Assembly (NCBI GenBank): GCA_003244185.1
Contig: QHBT01000056.1
Location: forward strand, 1 to 62,854
DNA length: 62,854 nucleotides
Direction: 5' to 3'
Source: Candidatus Dormiibacter spiritus
GTDB lineage: Bacteria; Chloroflexota; Dormibacteria; Dormibacterales; Dormibacteraceae
Shown piece after piece: positions 1 to 7,988 of this stretch; the first letter of the stretch is position 1; each line of letters begins with the position of its first letter. The translations under genes were made by a program, and so were the position numbers. A model generated the notes under the pieces. That model was given only the letters and a program-made list of their open reading frames with translations. It was not told the DNA's origin and did no database searches.

Positions 1-973
1 TCACCTTGGTGGCGTAGGCCGTGAGCTGGTCGGAGACAAGGGTGTAGGCGGTGATGCCCCGACCCTGCCCGAAGTAACGTGGCAACGACGCCGCGTTGGC
101 GCTCTTGACCGCGACCGGGAAGCGCTGGCCGTCCGAGGAGGACAGCGTGCCGCCGCCCCAGGCCTGCGCCAGCCAGCGCCGGTGGTGGTGGTTGACGATC
201 TCGGCGCTGACGGCGTTCAGCGTCTCCTCGTGCAGGTACCACTCGGTGGCCCCGGCCAGCTGCCTGTATGAGAGATCGGAGACCTCGGCCATGCGGGTGA
301 GGCCCAGGTTGCAGGCCTGCGCGAGCACCGAGTCGTAGAGCGCCACCGTCAGGTCCTGGCCGCGCGAGGTGGCTCCGCCGGCGTGGGTGAGGTGGCGGAA
401 ACAGCCGGTCCAGCCGTCGACCTCGATCAGCATGTCGGTGAGGTGGACGCGCGGCAGCCGCTCAGCGAGCTGGCGGCAGCGGGTCCGGACGCCCTCGGGG
501 AGATCCTCGGGCGCTCAGCGGCCGCAGCACCAGGTCGCCGTCCTCGATCCGCACCTCGCCGCCGCCGGCCAGCACCCGGTCGAGGTCGGACAGCCGCTGG
601 TCCTCCGACTCGCAGGCGGCGAGCCGCTGCTCCGCGTGGAGCGGCTGATCGGTCTGCTTGGCCACCTCCTCTCGCCGCCCAGGCCAGCTCGAGCGCGGGA
701 TCAGGTAGGTCTCCGGGTCGGCATGGCGGCGGCTGCCAGCCACCAGATGTCGCCCGAGCGGAGAGCGCCGCGCAGCCCGGCGAGCAGGCTCAGCTCCCAG
801 TAGCGCCGGCTGATGCGCACGTCGTCCTCGACGACGTAGGGCCGCCAGCGCTCGGCCACGAATCTCAGAGGCGCATCCGGGGGCACGTGCCGCCGGCCCG
901 AGGAGTTGAGCTCGTGCAGCAGCTCCACCGCCTCCAGCACGTCCTCGCCGCCGGCGGTGGCCCGCAGGTCGAG
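1..973 (-). pseudogene. Tn3-family transposase (TnpA) remnant
   Basis: On the minus strand, three successive reading frames together give a co-linear Tn3-type transposase. The first (about 975-760) contains RRYWELSLLAGLRGALRSGD. The second (about 745-510) starts SRRHADPETYLIP. The third runs to the window edge with EVDGWTG, LAQACNLGL, YLHEETLNAVSAEIVNHHHR and SSSDGQRFPV. In the family, SSSDGQRF carries one of the catalytic DDE aspartates (here near 119-142). At least two frameshifts separate the pieces, the N-terminal part is absent, and the C-terminus is cut by the window edge, so this cannot be a working gene as read. It abuts an IS3-type fragment at about 970-980. The family call is firm; inactivity is inferred from the frame breaks. 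Confidence 0.85.
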
Positions 974-1120
974 CGTCCGCCCTCACGGACGAGCCGGACC
1001 GCCTCGGTGCGGAACTCGGGCGGGTAGGGCTTCGTGTATCTCGTCGGCACGGTTCACCTCCTTCATTCGGGACTCCCGATCCCAAGTGTGGAGGTGTCCA
1101 CCAAACCGGGTCAACTCCAG
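974..1120 (-). mobile_element. IS3-type element end fragment (OrfA start)
   Basis: A minus-strand start at 1050 opens a reading frame beginning MPTRYTKPYPPEFRTEAVRL, which is the typical N-terminus of an IS3-family OrfA. It is preceded by a terminal-repeat-like stretch at about 1085-1117 (containing GGTGGACACC when read on the minus strand). After about 27 codons the match stops and the sequence becomes the Tn3 transposase remnant in another frame. The piece therefore looks like the left end of an IS3-type element fused to Tn3 DNA. It does not match the intact IS3 copy at 59.3-60.5 kb. Confidence 0.6.
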
Positions 1121-1267
1121 TCTGAAGAAGGCCGGAGGCAGACAGCGTTGACGCGACACTGGGGGCTCCCGGTTCAGTGGTCGGGTAGGCCCAGGCATTC
1201 GAGCGCCGGCGGTCCACCGCGTCCCCTTTCTTCGGGCCCGCTAGATCGAAGCAGGCGGGGCCGAGAG

Positions 1268-1903
1268 CTACTCCACCTCGGCGACCGGCTGAACGACGTC
1301 TTTGTGGCTGGTATCGCGTCTCAACGCGACAGCTGTCCGCGAGGCCTCTTCGGTGCCTGCGTCGAGCTGCAATCCGAAGCCATCGGCGAGCCTAGTCAGG
1401 TAGTTGAAGATGCCGACTATGTGGCCGACCTCGAGCAGCGCATCATCTTCGAAGTCCAGGCCGCGGAGGGGCCCCCAGTCGGCCTCGGTCATGCGGGTGG
1501 GTGTCGCGCTCATCTTCTCGGCCACCTCGCAGAGCGCCCAATGCCTCGGACTCAGCTGCAGTTGACGCCAACGCCTCTGCTTGATCGCTTCCACGAGCTG
1601 GGGATCGCCCCCTTCGGCACGCAGATACTCTGCGTGAGACTGCGTTCAATAGTGACAGTCCTGCGCTGCGGCGGCGACGGCCGCGACCATTTCCTTCTCG
1701 GGCCTGCTCAGGTGGCCCGCTTCGAACATGATCGCTCGGAACAGAGAGCCGAAGTGTTGACCGATACGCCAATGCGCGCGATTGAGGCGAGCCATTGCCG
1801 GTACGAAGCCCCAGTCGTAGGGGTAGCCAGGCGGAAGCTTGGCCGCTATCTCCTCCACTGATGGCAGCCGCACCCAAGCGATGCGGTCGGCGGCCTCGCT
1901 CAT
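1268..1903 (-). CDS. AhpD-like peroxidase-related protein, candidate selenoprotein (CXXU)
   Basis: The minus-strand frame from 1903 to 1268 is continuous for 211 residues if the single TGA at 1646-1648 is read through. The product resembles the carboxymuconolactone decarboxylase/AhpD-like 'peroxidase-related' family, in which an alpha-helical domain carries a redox CxxC followed by histidine. Here the motif reads QDCHY-(TGA)-TQSH, so the TGA replaces the second cysteine (residue 86, partner Cys83). Sixteen nucleotides after the TGA an AGUAU loop sits on a perfect 7-bp stem (CACGCAG/CTGCGTG, 1636-1618), matching the general form of a bacterial SECIS element, including a G in the first two loop positions. 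The downstream part (SPRHWALCEVAEKM, GIFNYLTRLADG) is fully family-like, so the frame is conserved past the TGA. The alternative is a nonsense mutation that happens to hit the catalytic cysteine codon. No selA/B/C genes lie in this window. Confidence 0.75.
1618..1636 (-). promoter_or_regulatory. candidate bacterial SECIS hairpin
   Basis: Within the AhpD-like gene, just downstream of its in-frame TGA, the mRNA can form a 7-bp perfect stem (CACGCAG with CTGCGTG) closed by the 5-nt loop AGUAU. The loop begins 16 nt after the UGA and has G at its second position. These fit the general description of bacterial SECIS elements (short apical loop with an early G, close behind UGA). Function is inferred. 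Confidence 0.55.
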
Positions 1904-1920
1904 GCTTAGATCCTACGTCC

Positions 1921-2317
1921 TCAGCCGTGTGCACAGCGGACCTGCAGGCCCCACCCCTGGTCGGTCCGACATAATCGCCAACCGGGTCGGCACCATCCTT
2001 CTCGCCGGAACTGTCCTGACTTGGGCCGATGTCGTCGCGGCTCACTGAAGAGCCGGGGCCACAGCGCGTCAAGCGGTAGCGTCGGACCGCGGCAGACCAA
2101 GACCGGCGCCCCGAACTCCTCATTGTGAAGGCCATAGGAATTGGAGATAGTGCCCTCCGGTGTGCAGGCGGCAAAGAGGGTGCGGAGGAAGGCGGGGTCC
2201 AGGCCCACAGCGATCACCGGCCCCTCAAGCCGCGCCGGGCGCCAGTAGTAATAGCTGAGCTCGCCGCTGACCGCCCGCGGGAGGCCAAGCTCCGGACGGT
2301 AGGTGTTGATCGCTCCC
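1921..2317 (-). pseudogene. glycosyltransferase family 39 C-terminal remnant
   Basis: The minus-strand frame reads INTYRPELGLPRAVSGELSY, then VIAVGLDPAFLR, then NSYGLHNEEFGAPVLVCRGP and LDALWPRLF. This is the characteristic C-terminal end of ArnT/dolichyl-phosphate-mannose-type membrane glycosyltransferases: an asparagine-rich turn, NEE, an xVCRGP strand and a final LWPRL. The membrane-spanning N-terminal part is missing, and the upstream edge at about 2318 is fused to the start of a MerR regulator. It is therefore a gene fragment, not a complete enzyme. The tail after WPRLF runs about 35 residues beyond the family homology and may be junction-derived. Confidence 0.6.
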
Positions 2318-2443
2318 GCCTCGCCGCTTCGGTTCCAGCAGCAGGCCCACCTCCTGGTAGTACCGAATGGCCCGTGGGCTTACGCCGGCTAGGTCAGCAA
2401 GCTTCCCGATGCGGAGGTTGTGGGAGCGCTGGTGATTCATCAC
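2318..2443 (-). pseudogene. MerR-family regulator, 5' fragment
   Basis: Starting at 2443 on the minus strand, about 41 codons encode LRIGKLADLAGVSPRAIRYY followed by QEVGLLLEPKRRG. This is the classic MerR helix-turn-helix and first wing. After that the frame runs into unrelated sequence (the glycosyltransferase tail), and nothing resembling a MerR dimerisation helix or sensor domain follows. The gene is truncated by a rearrangement. Confidence 0.7.
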
Positions 2444-2674
2444 CGGGAAGTCAACACCTTGCCGTTACGTCAAGGTCAAGAGTCTCAGAAGCAAGCTCAT
2501 ACCGCTATTCGCGTTGGTTTCTGTCCAGTTGCTATCTCAACCCCCATGAGGGGCCAGCCTGCGGTCGGTGATTCATCCATGGGTGATGCGGAAAGTCAGG
2601 CTGCGGTCGGTGTTGCGATAGATGGCAGCGGCCGCCAGGACGAACCAGATGGCAAGCTGCTGCCAGACTGAGAA

Positions 2675-3304
2675 GTGTCCTTCATTCTTGCTCTCAGGAT
2701 TGGCCTGTCGCTGCTATTGGCGTTGCCTTGCGTTGCAGTCCCCCGGTTAGCTCAGCGCCTGTCGAATTGGTGGCTCCTAGCCGGCCTGGGGATCGGACTT
2801 CTCCTCGGGATCCTCGGCTCGGCCTTCTCCGTGGCTCCTTACCCGTGGACCGACGTCGTCGTCCTGTTGGTGGCATTGACCGGCGGGTTGCTCCTGGGGC
2901 GCGGCGTACCCACTTGGTTCTGGCCGATCCTCCTCGTGATGGTCCTTCTCAGTGCGGCGGATGTGGCCAACATCGTGCGAACCTACCGTGCCAGCGCGGC
3001 GCCGGCCAACTTCTCCGGACCGGATCTCTATGGCAACTTGCTTTTCTTACTCCCCTTTGGAGCAGTCAACGTTGGCATCGGAGATCTGTTGCTCCTCACG
3101 GCCTTGGCCGAGCAGTGGCGTAGGCGAGGTACCTCTTGGCTGGTCGTCTTTACCCCGGGTGCTGTGGGTCTTGGTCTCGCCTATGCGTTCGTGCTCGTGA
3201 CAGGGTTGGCGGTTATCCCACTCCTGCCGTTTCTCACTGTTGGCTGGGCATGCAGCGGCATCCTGGAGCATCTCCATCGCCGCAACGAGATGGCCTCCGG
3301 CTGA
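2675..3304 (+). CDS. polytopic membrane protein with GIGD motif
   Basis: A 209-residue protein from a GTG start at 2675, with about six hydrophobic segments (near residues 5-20, 33-55, 60-75, 80-95, 120-145, 155-190). A conserved-looking NVGIGDLLLL stretch near residue 135 follows a polar loop (NFSGPDLYGN), and the protein ends in a short basic tail. The GxGD-before-a-helix pattern recalls DUF5317-like membrane proteins and, more loosely, GxGD membrane proteases, but no second catalytic aspartate motif can be assigned. No family is claimed. It stands alone on the plus strand between mobile-element remnants, and its intact frame suggests it is still under selection or recently acquired. Confidence 0.55.
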   Translation: MSFILALRIGLSLLLALPCVAVPRLAQRLSNWWLLAGLGIGLLLGILGSAFSVAPYPWTDVVVLLVALTGGLLLGRGVPTWFWPILLVMVLLSAADVANIVRTYRASAAPANFSGPDLYGNLLFLLPFGAVNVGIGDLLLLTALAEQWRRRGTSWLVVFTPGAVGLGLAYAFVLVTGLAVIPLLPFLTVGWACSGILEHLHRRNEMASG

Positions 3305-3367
3305 CCTTTGCCGAGCACCTCAGTCGGCGCCAGGTTAGGGCCTCGCTGGGAACTTTCACCCTCTCGC

Positions 3368-3502
3368 TCATGTGGCAGCCGCCTCAGTTACGCGGACCCG
3401 GAGGGCCGCCCGTTCGTTGTACGCCTTGGTCGCCATCAGCTCAGCCACCTGGGTTTCGTCACGCCAGACACCCGCCCGGTTCTTCTGGTCACGCCCGCTC
3501 AT
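3368..3502 (-). CDS. small hypothetical protein (44 aa)
   Basis: An ATG overlapping the stop codon of the HNH-type gene (ATGA overlap at 3499-3502) opens a 44-codon frame starting MSGRDQKNRAGVWRDE and ending in TGA at 3368. The 4-bp stop/start overlap with the gene upstream is the main support. The product is charged, has no cysteine or membrane segment, and resembles no family I recognise. Confidence 0.4.
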   Translation of the reverse strand: MSGRDQKNRAGVWRDETQVAELMATKAYNERAALRVRVTEAAAT

Positions 3503-4612
3503 GGGGTGGCCGCCTCACCTTCGAACTCGCGCCAGGTTTCCAGTTCCTCAGTGGTCAGCCACTTGATATCCACATCAGAGTGGACCGCGGCGAAACGATC
3601 GGCATCCTCATTTCCCTTTCGCCGCAGCAAGACGAGATGGATTAAGGTCTCCCAGGCACTTGTGGATTCCACAAAAGCACGACCGGCGAGCACGCCGACT
3701 AGGCGGTGACATCCCGGGCACAGCGCGATGAGTAGTTGGTCGGTCGGATCGTTGTCCTTGCCGATCAGATGGTGCGCCGACAGACCCTTGGCATCCCGCC
3801 GACCGCACAGTTGGCAAATTCCGGTCGCCATTCCGATCGCTTGCCGTCGGTTACCGCCGAAATACGAGTGATCGCGGCGAGCATCGCTTGCACAAGCCCT
3901 TGAGCAGTACTGCTGTTTTCCACTCATTGGAATGAACTGGCGCTCGCAGTAGGGGCACTGCTTCTCCGGCAGCGCGGAGTGCGTCCCTACGTATTCGCGC
4001 CACCAAGCAGCGTCCGCCTTTTGCGCGGCCTGCGCGAACAGTTCTACGTCGAGGCCATGCGCTCGACAGTATTGAGTGAGCTTGCCCCCCATACCGGCCA
4101 AGCAGCTTCATGTGCTGGCGCAGGGTCGCTTTGTCATAACCGGCACCTCGAGGAATCGGCCGAATTCGGCCTCGGCCAGTACCTGCAAGACCAAGCTGAG
4201 AAATCTTCAGCGCAACGCCTGCATAGGGCCGTCCCAGGCGTCTCGCAATCTCGCCGATCGTGCACTGCCCAACCAAGAGTCTGAGTTCAGCAACCTCGGC
4301 AGACGACCACGCCCTGGTTGCGAGCGGATAACCGAGGGCGACCAAACGCTCGTGAACCGACTGTCCCCCCATGCCTAAGCGCTTGGCCGCCTGCCACACG
4401 CTTCCGGTGCTCCGATACTCGGCAATGATCTCTTCGTTCGTCGCCTTCGACCCGTTCGTCCTCAGGCCCAATACGGCATGTGGGTTCCCGGTCAGACGTG
4501 GCTCTAACTGGGCGCCCGCCTCCAGCTCAGGCAGCCACACCGTGGCCTCCGTCCCGGCCGGGGGTTGCCGCTCCGCCGATGGATGTCGCATAGCCCCAAC
4601 TTTGGTGGTCAC
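3499..4612 (-). pseudogene. HNH endonuclease-like protein with N-terminal HTH, frameshifted
   Basis: Two overlapping minus-strand frames make one protein. The first (from a GTG at 4612) carries helix-turn-helix-like repeats (NEEIIAEYRSTGSVWQAAKR; TIGEIARRLGRPYAGVALKI). The second (about 4092-3499) has a CPYC...CSRAC zinc ribbon followed by an HNH-type module: CQLCGRRD, LSAHHLIGKDN, ALCPGCHRLVG. They join if the run of six C at 4085-4090 (G on the coding strand) loses one base, giving KLLGRYGG-KLTQYC. HNH nucleases of this build are common in phages and integrated elements. The break may be a real frameshift or a homopolymer sequencing error. The 3' end overlaps a 44-aa gene. Confidence 0.65.
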
Positions 4613-4625
4613 GTTGGCGGTAGTC

Positions 4626-4656
4626 AGTTGTGTCGCGAGTAGTGGTGTAAATCCAG
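4626..4656 (+). repeat. IS256-type left inverted repeat
   Basis: This 31-bp terminal repeat pairs with 5975-6005 in inverted orientation. The inner 15 bp (GTGGTGTAAATCCAG) and the outer TGTCGCG block are identical between the ends. Confidence 0.85.
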
Positions 4657-4729
4657 GGCCACTTGACGAAGGTGGCCACCGTGTGGTTCCGAGTGGAGCT
4701 GTTCAAACCACCCCTTGGAGGACACAACG

Positions 4730-5953
4730 ATGGCCAACCCCAGGATGACACTGCTGGACCTGCTCAGCAAGGCCGAGCAGGGCGCCGACCCCGACTTCCT
4801 ACGTGACGGACTCAAGCTGCTGGCTCAGGAGCTCATGGACGCCGAGGTAACCCAGCTGGCTGGCGCCGGGCTGCACGAGCGCTCCGACAACCGGCTCACC
4901 TACCGCAATGGCTACCGGGAGCGGGAGTGGGACACCCGGGTCGGGAGCATCGAGTTGGACATCCCGAAGCTTCGAGCGGGCAGCTACTTCCCGAGCCTGC
5001 TGGAGCCGCGCCGCCGCCACGAGCGGGCCTTGCTCTCGGTGGTTCAGGAGGCCTACATCCACGGTGTCAGCACCCGAGCTGTGGACGCCCTCGCTGAGGC
5101 GCTTGGGCTCAAGGGCATTTCCAAGGACCAGGTCAGCCGGATCTGCAAAGAGCTGGACGCCCAAGTCCACGCCTTCCGGAGCCGACCCCTCGACGGCGAG
5201 TACCCCTACCTGATGCTGGACGCCACCTTCGAGAAGGTCCGTGAGAACGGTCGGGTGATCTCGATGGCGGTGCTGATCGCGGTCGGGGTCAAGCGCAGCG
5301 GCGAACGTGAAGTGCTCGCCGTGGACGTGGGGCCGGCCGAGGACCTGGAGTTCTGGCGCGCCTTCCTGCGGCAACTGGTCAGCCGCGGTCTGAGCGGCGT
5401 TCGGCTGGTCACCTCCGACAGCCACCTGGGCCTCAAGCAGGCAGTGGCCGAGGTGCTGATCGGCGCTACCTGGCAGCGCTGCCGCGTGCACTTCATGCGC
5501 AACGCCCTGGCCACCGTCCCCAAGGTCGCCCAGCAGATGGTGGCTGCCACCTTGCGCACGATCTTCGCCCAGCCCGACCTGGTTACCGCCCGGGATGCCG
5601 TGGGGCGGATCTCCAGGCTCTTCGAGAAGCGCTACCCCAAACTCGTCGAGGTGCTCAGCGAGGCAGAGACCGACATCCTGGCCTACTACGGCTTTCCCGT
5701 CGAGCATCGCCGTCAGGTCTGGTCGACCAACTCCCTGGAGCGCCTCAACAAGGAGGTCAGTCGGCGTTGTGATGTGGTCGGCATCTTCCCCAGCCGCCAG
5801 TCCCTCCTCCGCCTGACGGGAGCACTCTTGGAGGAACAAAACGACGAGTGGGCCGTGGGCCGCCGCTACTTCAGCACCGAGTCCATGAACAAGCTCTACG
5901 AGCCCAGCCATGAGGAGGTGGTTCAGGCGCTGCTCGAACTGCAAAGCGCTTAA
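4730..5953 (+). CDS. IS256-family transposase
   Basis: A mutator-type DDE transposase of 407 residues. The ATG at 4730 is preferred over the in-frame TTG at 4715 because GGAGG lies 9 nt upstream of the ATG. The catalytic triad is visible: LMLDATFEK (Asp near 164), VTSDSHLG (Asp near 230) and NSLERLNKEV (Glu near 337). The family's CRVHFMRN motif also lies between the second Asp and the Glu. Length and motifs are normal for a complete enzyme. It cuts and joins the element's own inverted repeats. A long antisense frame covers the gene but encodes nothing recognisable. Confidence 0.95.
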   Translation: MANPRMTLLDLLSKAEQGADPDFLRDGLKLLAQELMDAEVTQLAGAGLHERSDNRLTYRNGYREREWDTRVGSIELDIPKLRAGSYFPSLLEPRRRHERALLSVVQEAYIHGVSTRAVDALAEALGLKGISKDQVSRICKELDAQVHAFRSRPLDGEYPYLMLDATFEKVRENGRVISMAVLIAVGVKRSGEREVLAVDVGPAEDLEFWRAFLRQLVSRGLSGVRLVTSDSHLGLKQAVAEVLIGATWQRCRVHFMRNALATVPKVAQQMVAATLRTIFAQPDLVTARDAVGRISRLFEKRYPKLVEVLSEAETDILAYYGFPVEHRRQVWSTNSLERLNKEVSRRCDVVGIFPSRQSLLRLTGALLEEQNDEWAVGRRYFSTESMNKLYEPSHEEVVQALLELQSA

Positions 5954-5974
5954 AGTGTCAACGGAACTGCGCGG

Positions 5975-6005
5975 CTGGATTTACACCACGTTGCGCGACA
6001 CGACC
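5975..6005 (-). repeat. IS256-type right inverted repeat
   Basis: Inverted partner of 4626-4656. It starts 22 bp after the transposase stop codon and is followed directly by the second copy of the 8-bp target duplication (6006-6013). Confidence 0.85.
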
Positions 6006-6247
6006 CGGTAGTCGCCGCTTGCCTGGTTCAACGCGCCGGCTCGACGGTGAAATGGAGGACCATTTCCCCTACGGAGATATGCCACGCAAATCGAGCAGAT
6101 GCAGGCTTGTAACACTGGCGCTGATGTAGCCGCCCTATGTCCGATCCACGCCGACGACATATCGGCATCGCCACGCTGCAGCAGTTTGCCCACTCCATCG
6201 GGCTCTCGCTGAGACGACGGACCGAGACCTCCACATACTCGGCGCGG

Positions 6248-7443
6248 ATGCCTCGCAAGCGCCGGCGGAAGAGACCCAACGGCGCTGGCGGGGTCTACTT
6301 CAACCAGAGCACCTGGAGATGGATGGGCCGGTACACCACCGAGGACCCTGAGACTGGGCTCGCGGTTCGCAAGGCCGTGTACGGGCGCACGGAGCAGGAG
6401 GCGCGCGCGAAGCTGATCAAGGCACTGGCCGCTCGCCAGGACGGAACCCTTTTGGTGGGTCGTGGTCGGAGCTGACCGTGCGCCAGTACGCCGGGCGATG
6501 GCTCGCCGGCCTGAGGAAGCGGCCGACCACCCGAGCGCGGTACCGTCAGGCGCTGGCCCACGTCACGGGCGATGAACGGCTCGGGAACCTGCCGCTGTCG
6601 AAGGTCAGGCCACAGCATCCGAGGGGCTGTTGGCGGCACTCCACGACGGCAGCGCAAAGACGACGCCGAAGGCCCTCAAGTCGCGATCCTGCAACCGGGT
6701 CCGCGATGTGCTCAGGAACATGCTCAACGACGCCATGCGCGACGGTCCCGTCAGCCGCAACGTAGCGGAGCTGACGAAACCGCTGCCCCTGGACGACGTC
6801 TCCAAAACGGTCATCATCAAGCGCAAGCACTTCCGAGCCTTCGTGGAGATGTGCGAAAACCAAGATATGGGCGCGCTCTGGATGCTCGCGCTCTGCACGG
6901 GCCAGGCGGGAGTCGGAACTCCTCGCGCTGCGCTGGCAGGACCTCGATTGGGAACGCAAGGAGATCCGGGTCGAGCGGCAGTTGAAGCGGCTGCACGGCC
7001 GCTGGTACCTCGAAGCGATCAAGACCGGCGAGCGCGGCGAGAGCACGATCCGGTTGCCTGAGGTGCAGTGGACGTGCTGCGCCGCTACCGAGCTCGCCGG
7101 CCTGAGGCGCGGCTGGCAGCCGGCTCAGGTTGGTCGGAGAGCTGGCAGGGTCTGATCTTCACCGTGATGGCACTGGTGGACCGACGCTGCCCCGGCCGTC
7201 GGCCATCCGGCCGGCCTGGTGATCCGTAATTGCCGACCACGGTTTCGAAAGGCTTCCCGGCAGCGATGGTCGCGTCTGACTTGCCGCGGCTCCGCTTCGA
7301 CGACCCTCCGCCACTCCTCTGCATCCTTCCTGCTGCACATGCGCATCCCTCCGCTAGAGGTTGCGCGCATCCTCGGTCACTCGTCGGTCACTACCACGCT
7401 GACCATCTATGCGCATGCGATAGAGGAGCAAACGTCGCCGTGA
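6248..7443 (+). pseudogene. tyrosine integrase, multiply frameshifted
   Basis: Plus-strand frames assemble into a phage-type integrase. The N-terminal arm-binding domain (GAGGVYFNQSTWRWMGRYTT) is followed, after a shift near 6465, by the core-binding domain (LTVRQYAGRWLAGL; NRVRDVLRNMLNDAMRDG). Further shifts near 6620, 6900 and beyond separate the catalytic blocks: ELLALRWQDLDWERKE with the first catalytic Arg region, and LRHSSASFLLHMRIPPLEVA followed by RILGHSSVTTTLTIYAHA, which holds the His/Arg/Tyr end. All parts are present in order, but at least three frame changes make it inactive as read. With the HNH-type gene it marks an older, decayed integrated element cut by the IS256 copy. Confidence 0.8.
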
Positions 7444-7536
7444 GCGGCGAAGGCCATGGACGAGGCGCTTCGCAGACAAGACCCCTGACCGGCCGCAATA
7501 GCACGATCTCCTGATCCAGAGGGAGGCGCACGCAAG

Positions 7537-7563
7537 GCGGCCGGATCACCCCCGTCCGGCCGC
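7537..7563 (-). terminator. stem-loop downstream of the catabolic operon
   Basis: A perfect 9-bp inverted repeat, GCGGCCGGA and TCCGGCCGC with a 9-nt loop, lies 32 bp past the stop of the last operon gene (cupin). There is no T-tract, as is common for terminators of high-GC bacteria, so the role is inferred from position and stem strength. Confidence 0.45.
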
Positions 7564-7595
7564 GCTCACCACGCCCTCCGGGACCTGCCCTGCAC

Positions 7596-7958
7596 TTACT
7601 GGTTGGATTCCAGCTCTGTCAGCCTTCCGTTGTCGGTGGTCGGGGCCTGCCCGTGCGATCCCTTGAGTTCCACCAGCACCTGGCGATGGACGGTGTCGGA
7701 GACGTTTCTTATCTGGTGCTGAATGCCGTCCCCCACTGATGTGAACCGGACGTAGCCGTCGCCGTACTCGTGAACGCGCTCCACCCGGCCGGGCTCGCCC
7801 ATGTAAGCAAGTTTGCTCGGCGTCACGTACGCGTAGACATAGTCCAGGTCGTGTCTGTGAAACGGGGACTGCTCGCCCGGCGCCAGCTCCAGGGACCAGA
7901 CTCTGACGACGTCGTTCTCGAACAGCAGCTCGGTGCCGACATTGGTGCTGGGTTTCAC
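7596..7958 (-). CDS. cupin-domain protein
   Basis: A 120-residue single-domain cupin. The first metal-binding motif is visible as SPFHRHDLDYVYAYV (residues about 31-45), and later strands (FTSVGDGIQHQIRNVSD) match the second motif region with a retained histidine. Such small cupins bind a divalent metal and act as dioxygenases, isomerases or ligand sensors; the substrate cannot be told. It is the last gene of the long leftward operon, 30 bp after the formamidase gene, and is followed by a strong stem-loop. Confidence 0.75.
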   Translation of the reverse strand: MKPSTNVGTELLFENDVVRVWSLELAPGEQSPFHRHDLDYVYAYVTPSKLAYMGEPGRVERVHEYGDGYVRFTSVGDGIQHQIRNVSDTVHRQVLVELKGSHGQAPTTDNGRLTELESNQ

Positions 7959-7988
7959 AGCCTCTGGGTCCTCCGTTTCATACCTTGA

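Larger units (their letters stand above)
4626..6005 (+). mobile_element. complete IS256-family insertion sequence
   Basis: The 1380-bp element is bounded by imperfect 31-bp inverted repeats (4626-4656 and 5975-6005, about 25 of 31 matching; both contain GTGGTGTAAATCCAG). It is flanked by an identical 8-bp direct repeat CGGTAGTC at 4618-4625 and 6006-6013. Target duplications of 8-9 bp are usual for IS256. It contains one intact transposase gene. The perfect duplication and intact gene indicate a fairly recent insertion, upstream of the HNH-type gene. Confidence 0.9.

Noticed and set aside
4799-5944. A 381-codon antisense frame over the IS256 transposase.
   Set aside because: It has no domain, lies fully opposite a well-supported gene and follows its codon pattern.
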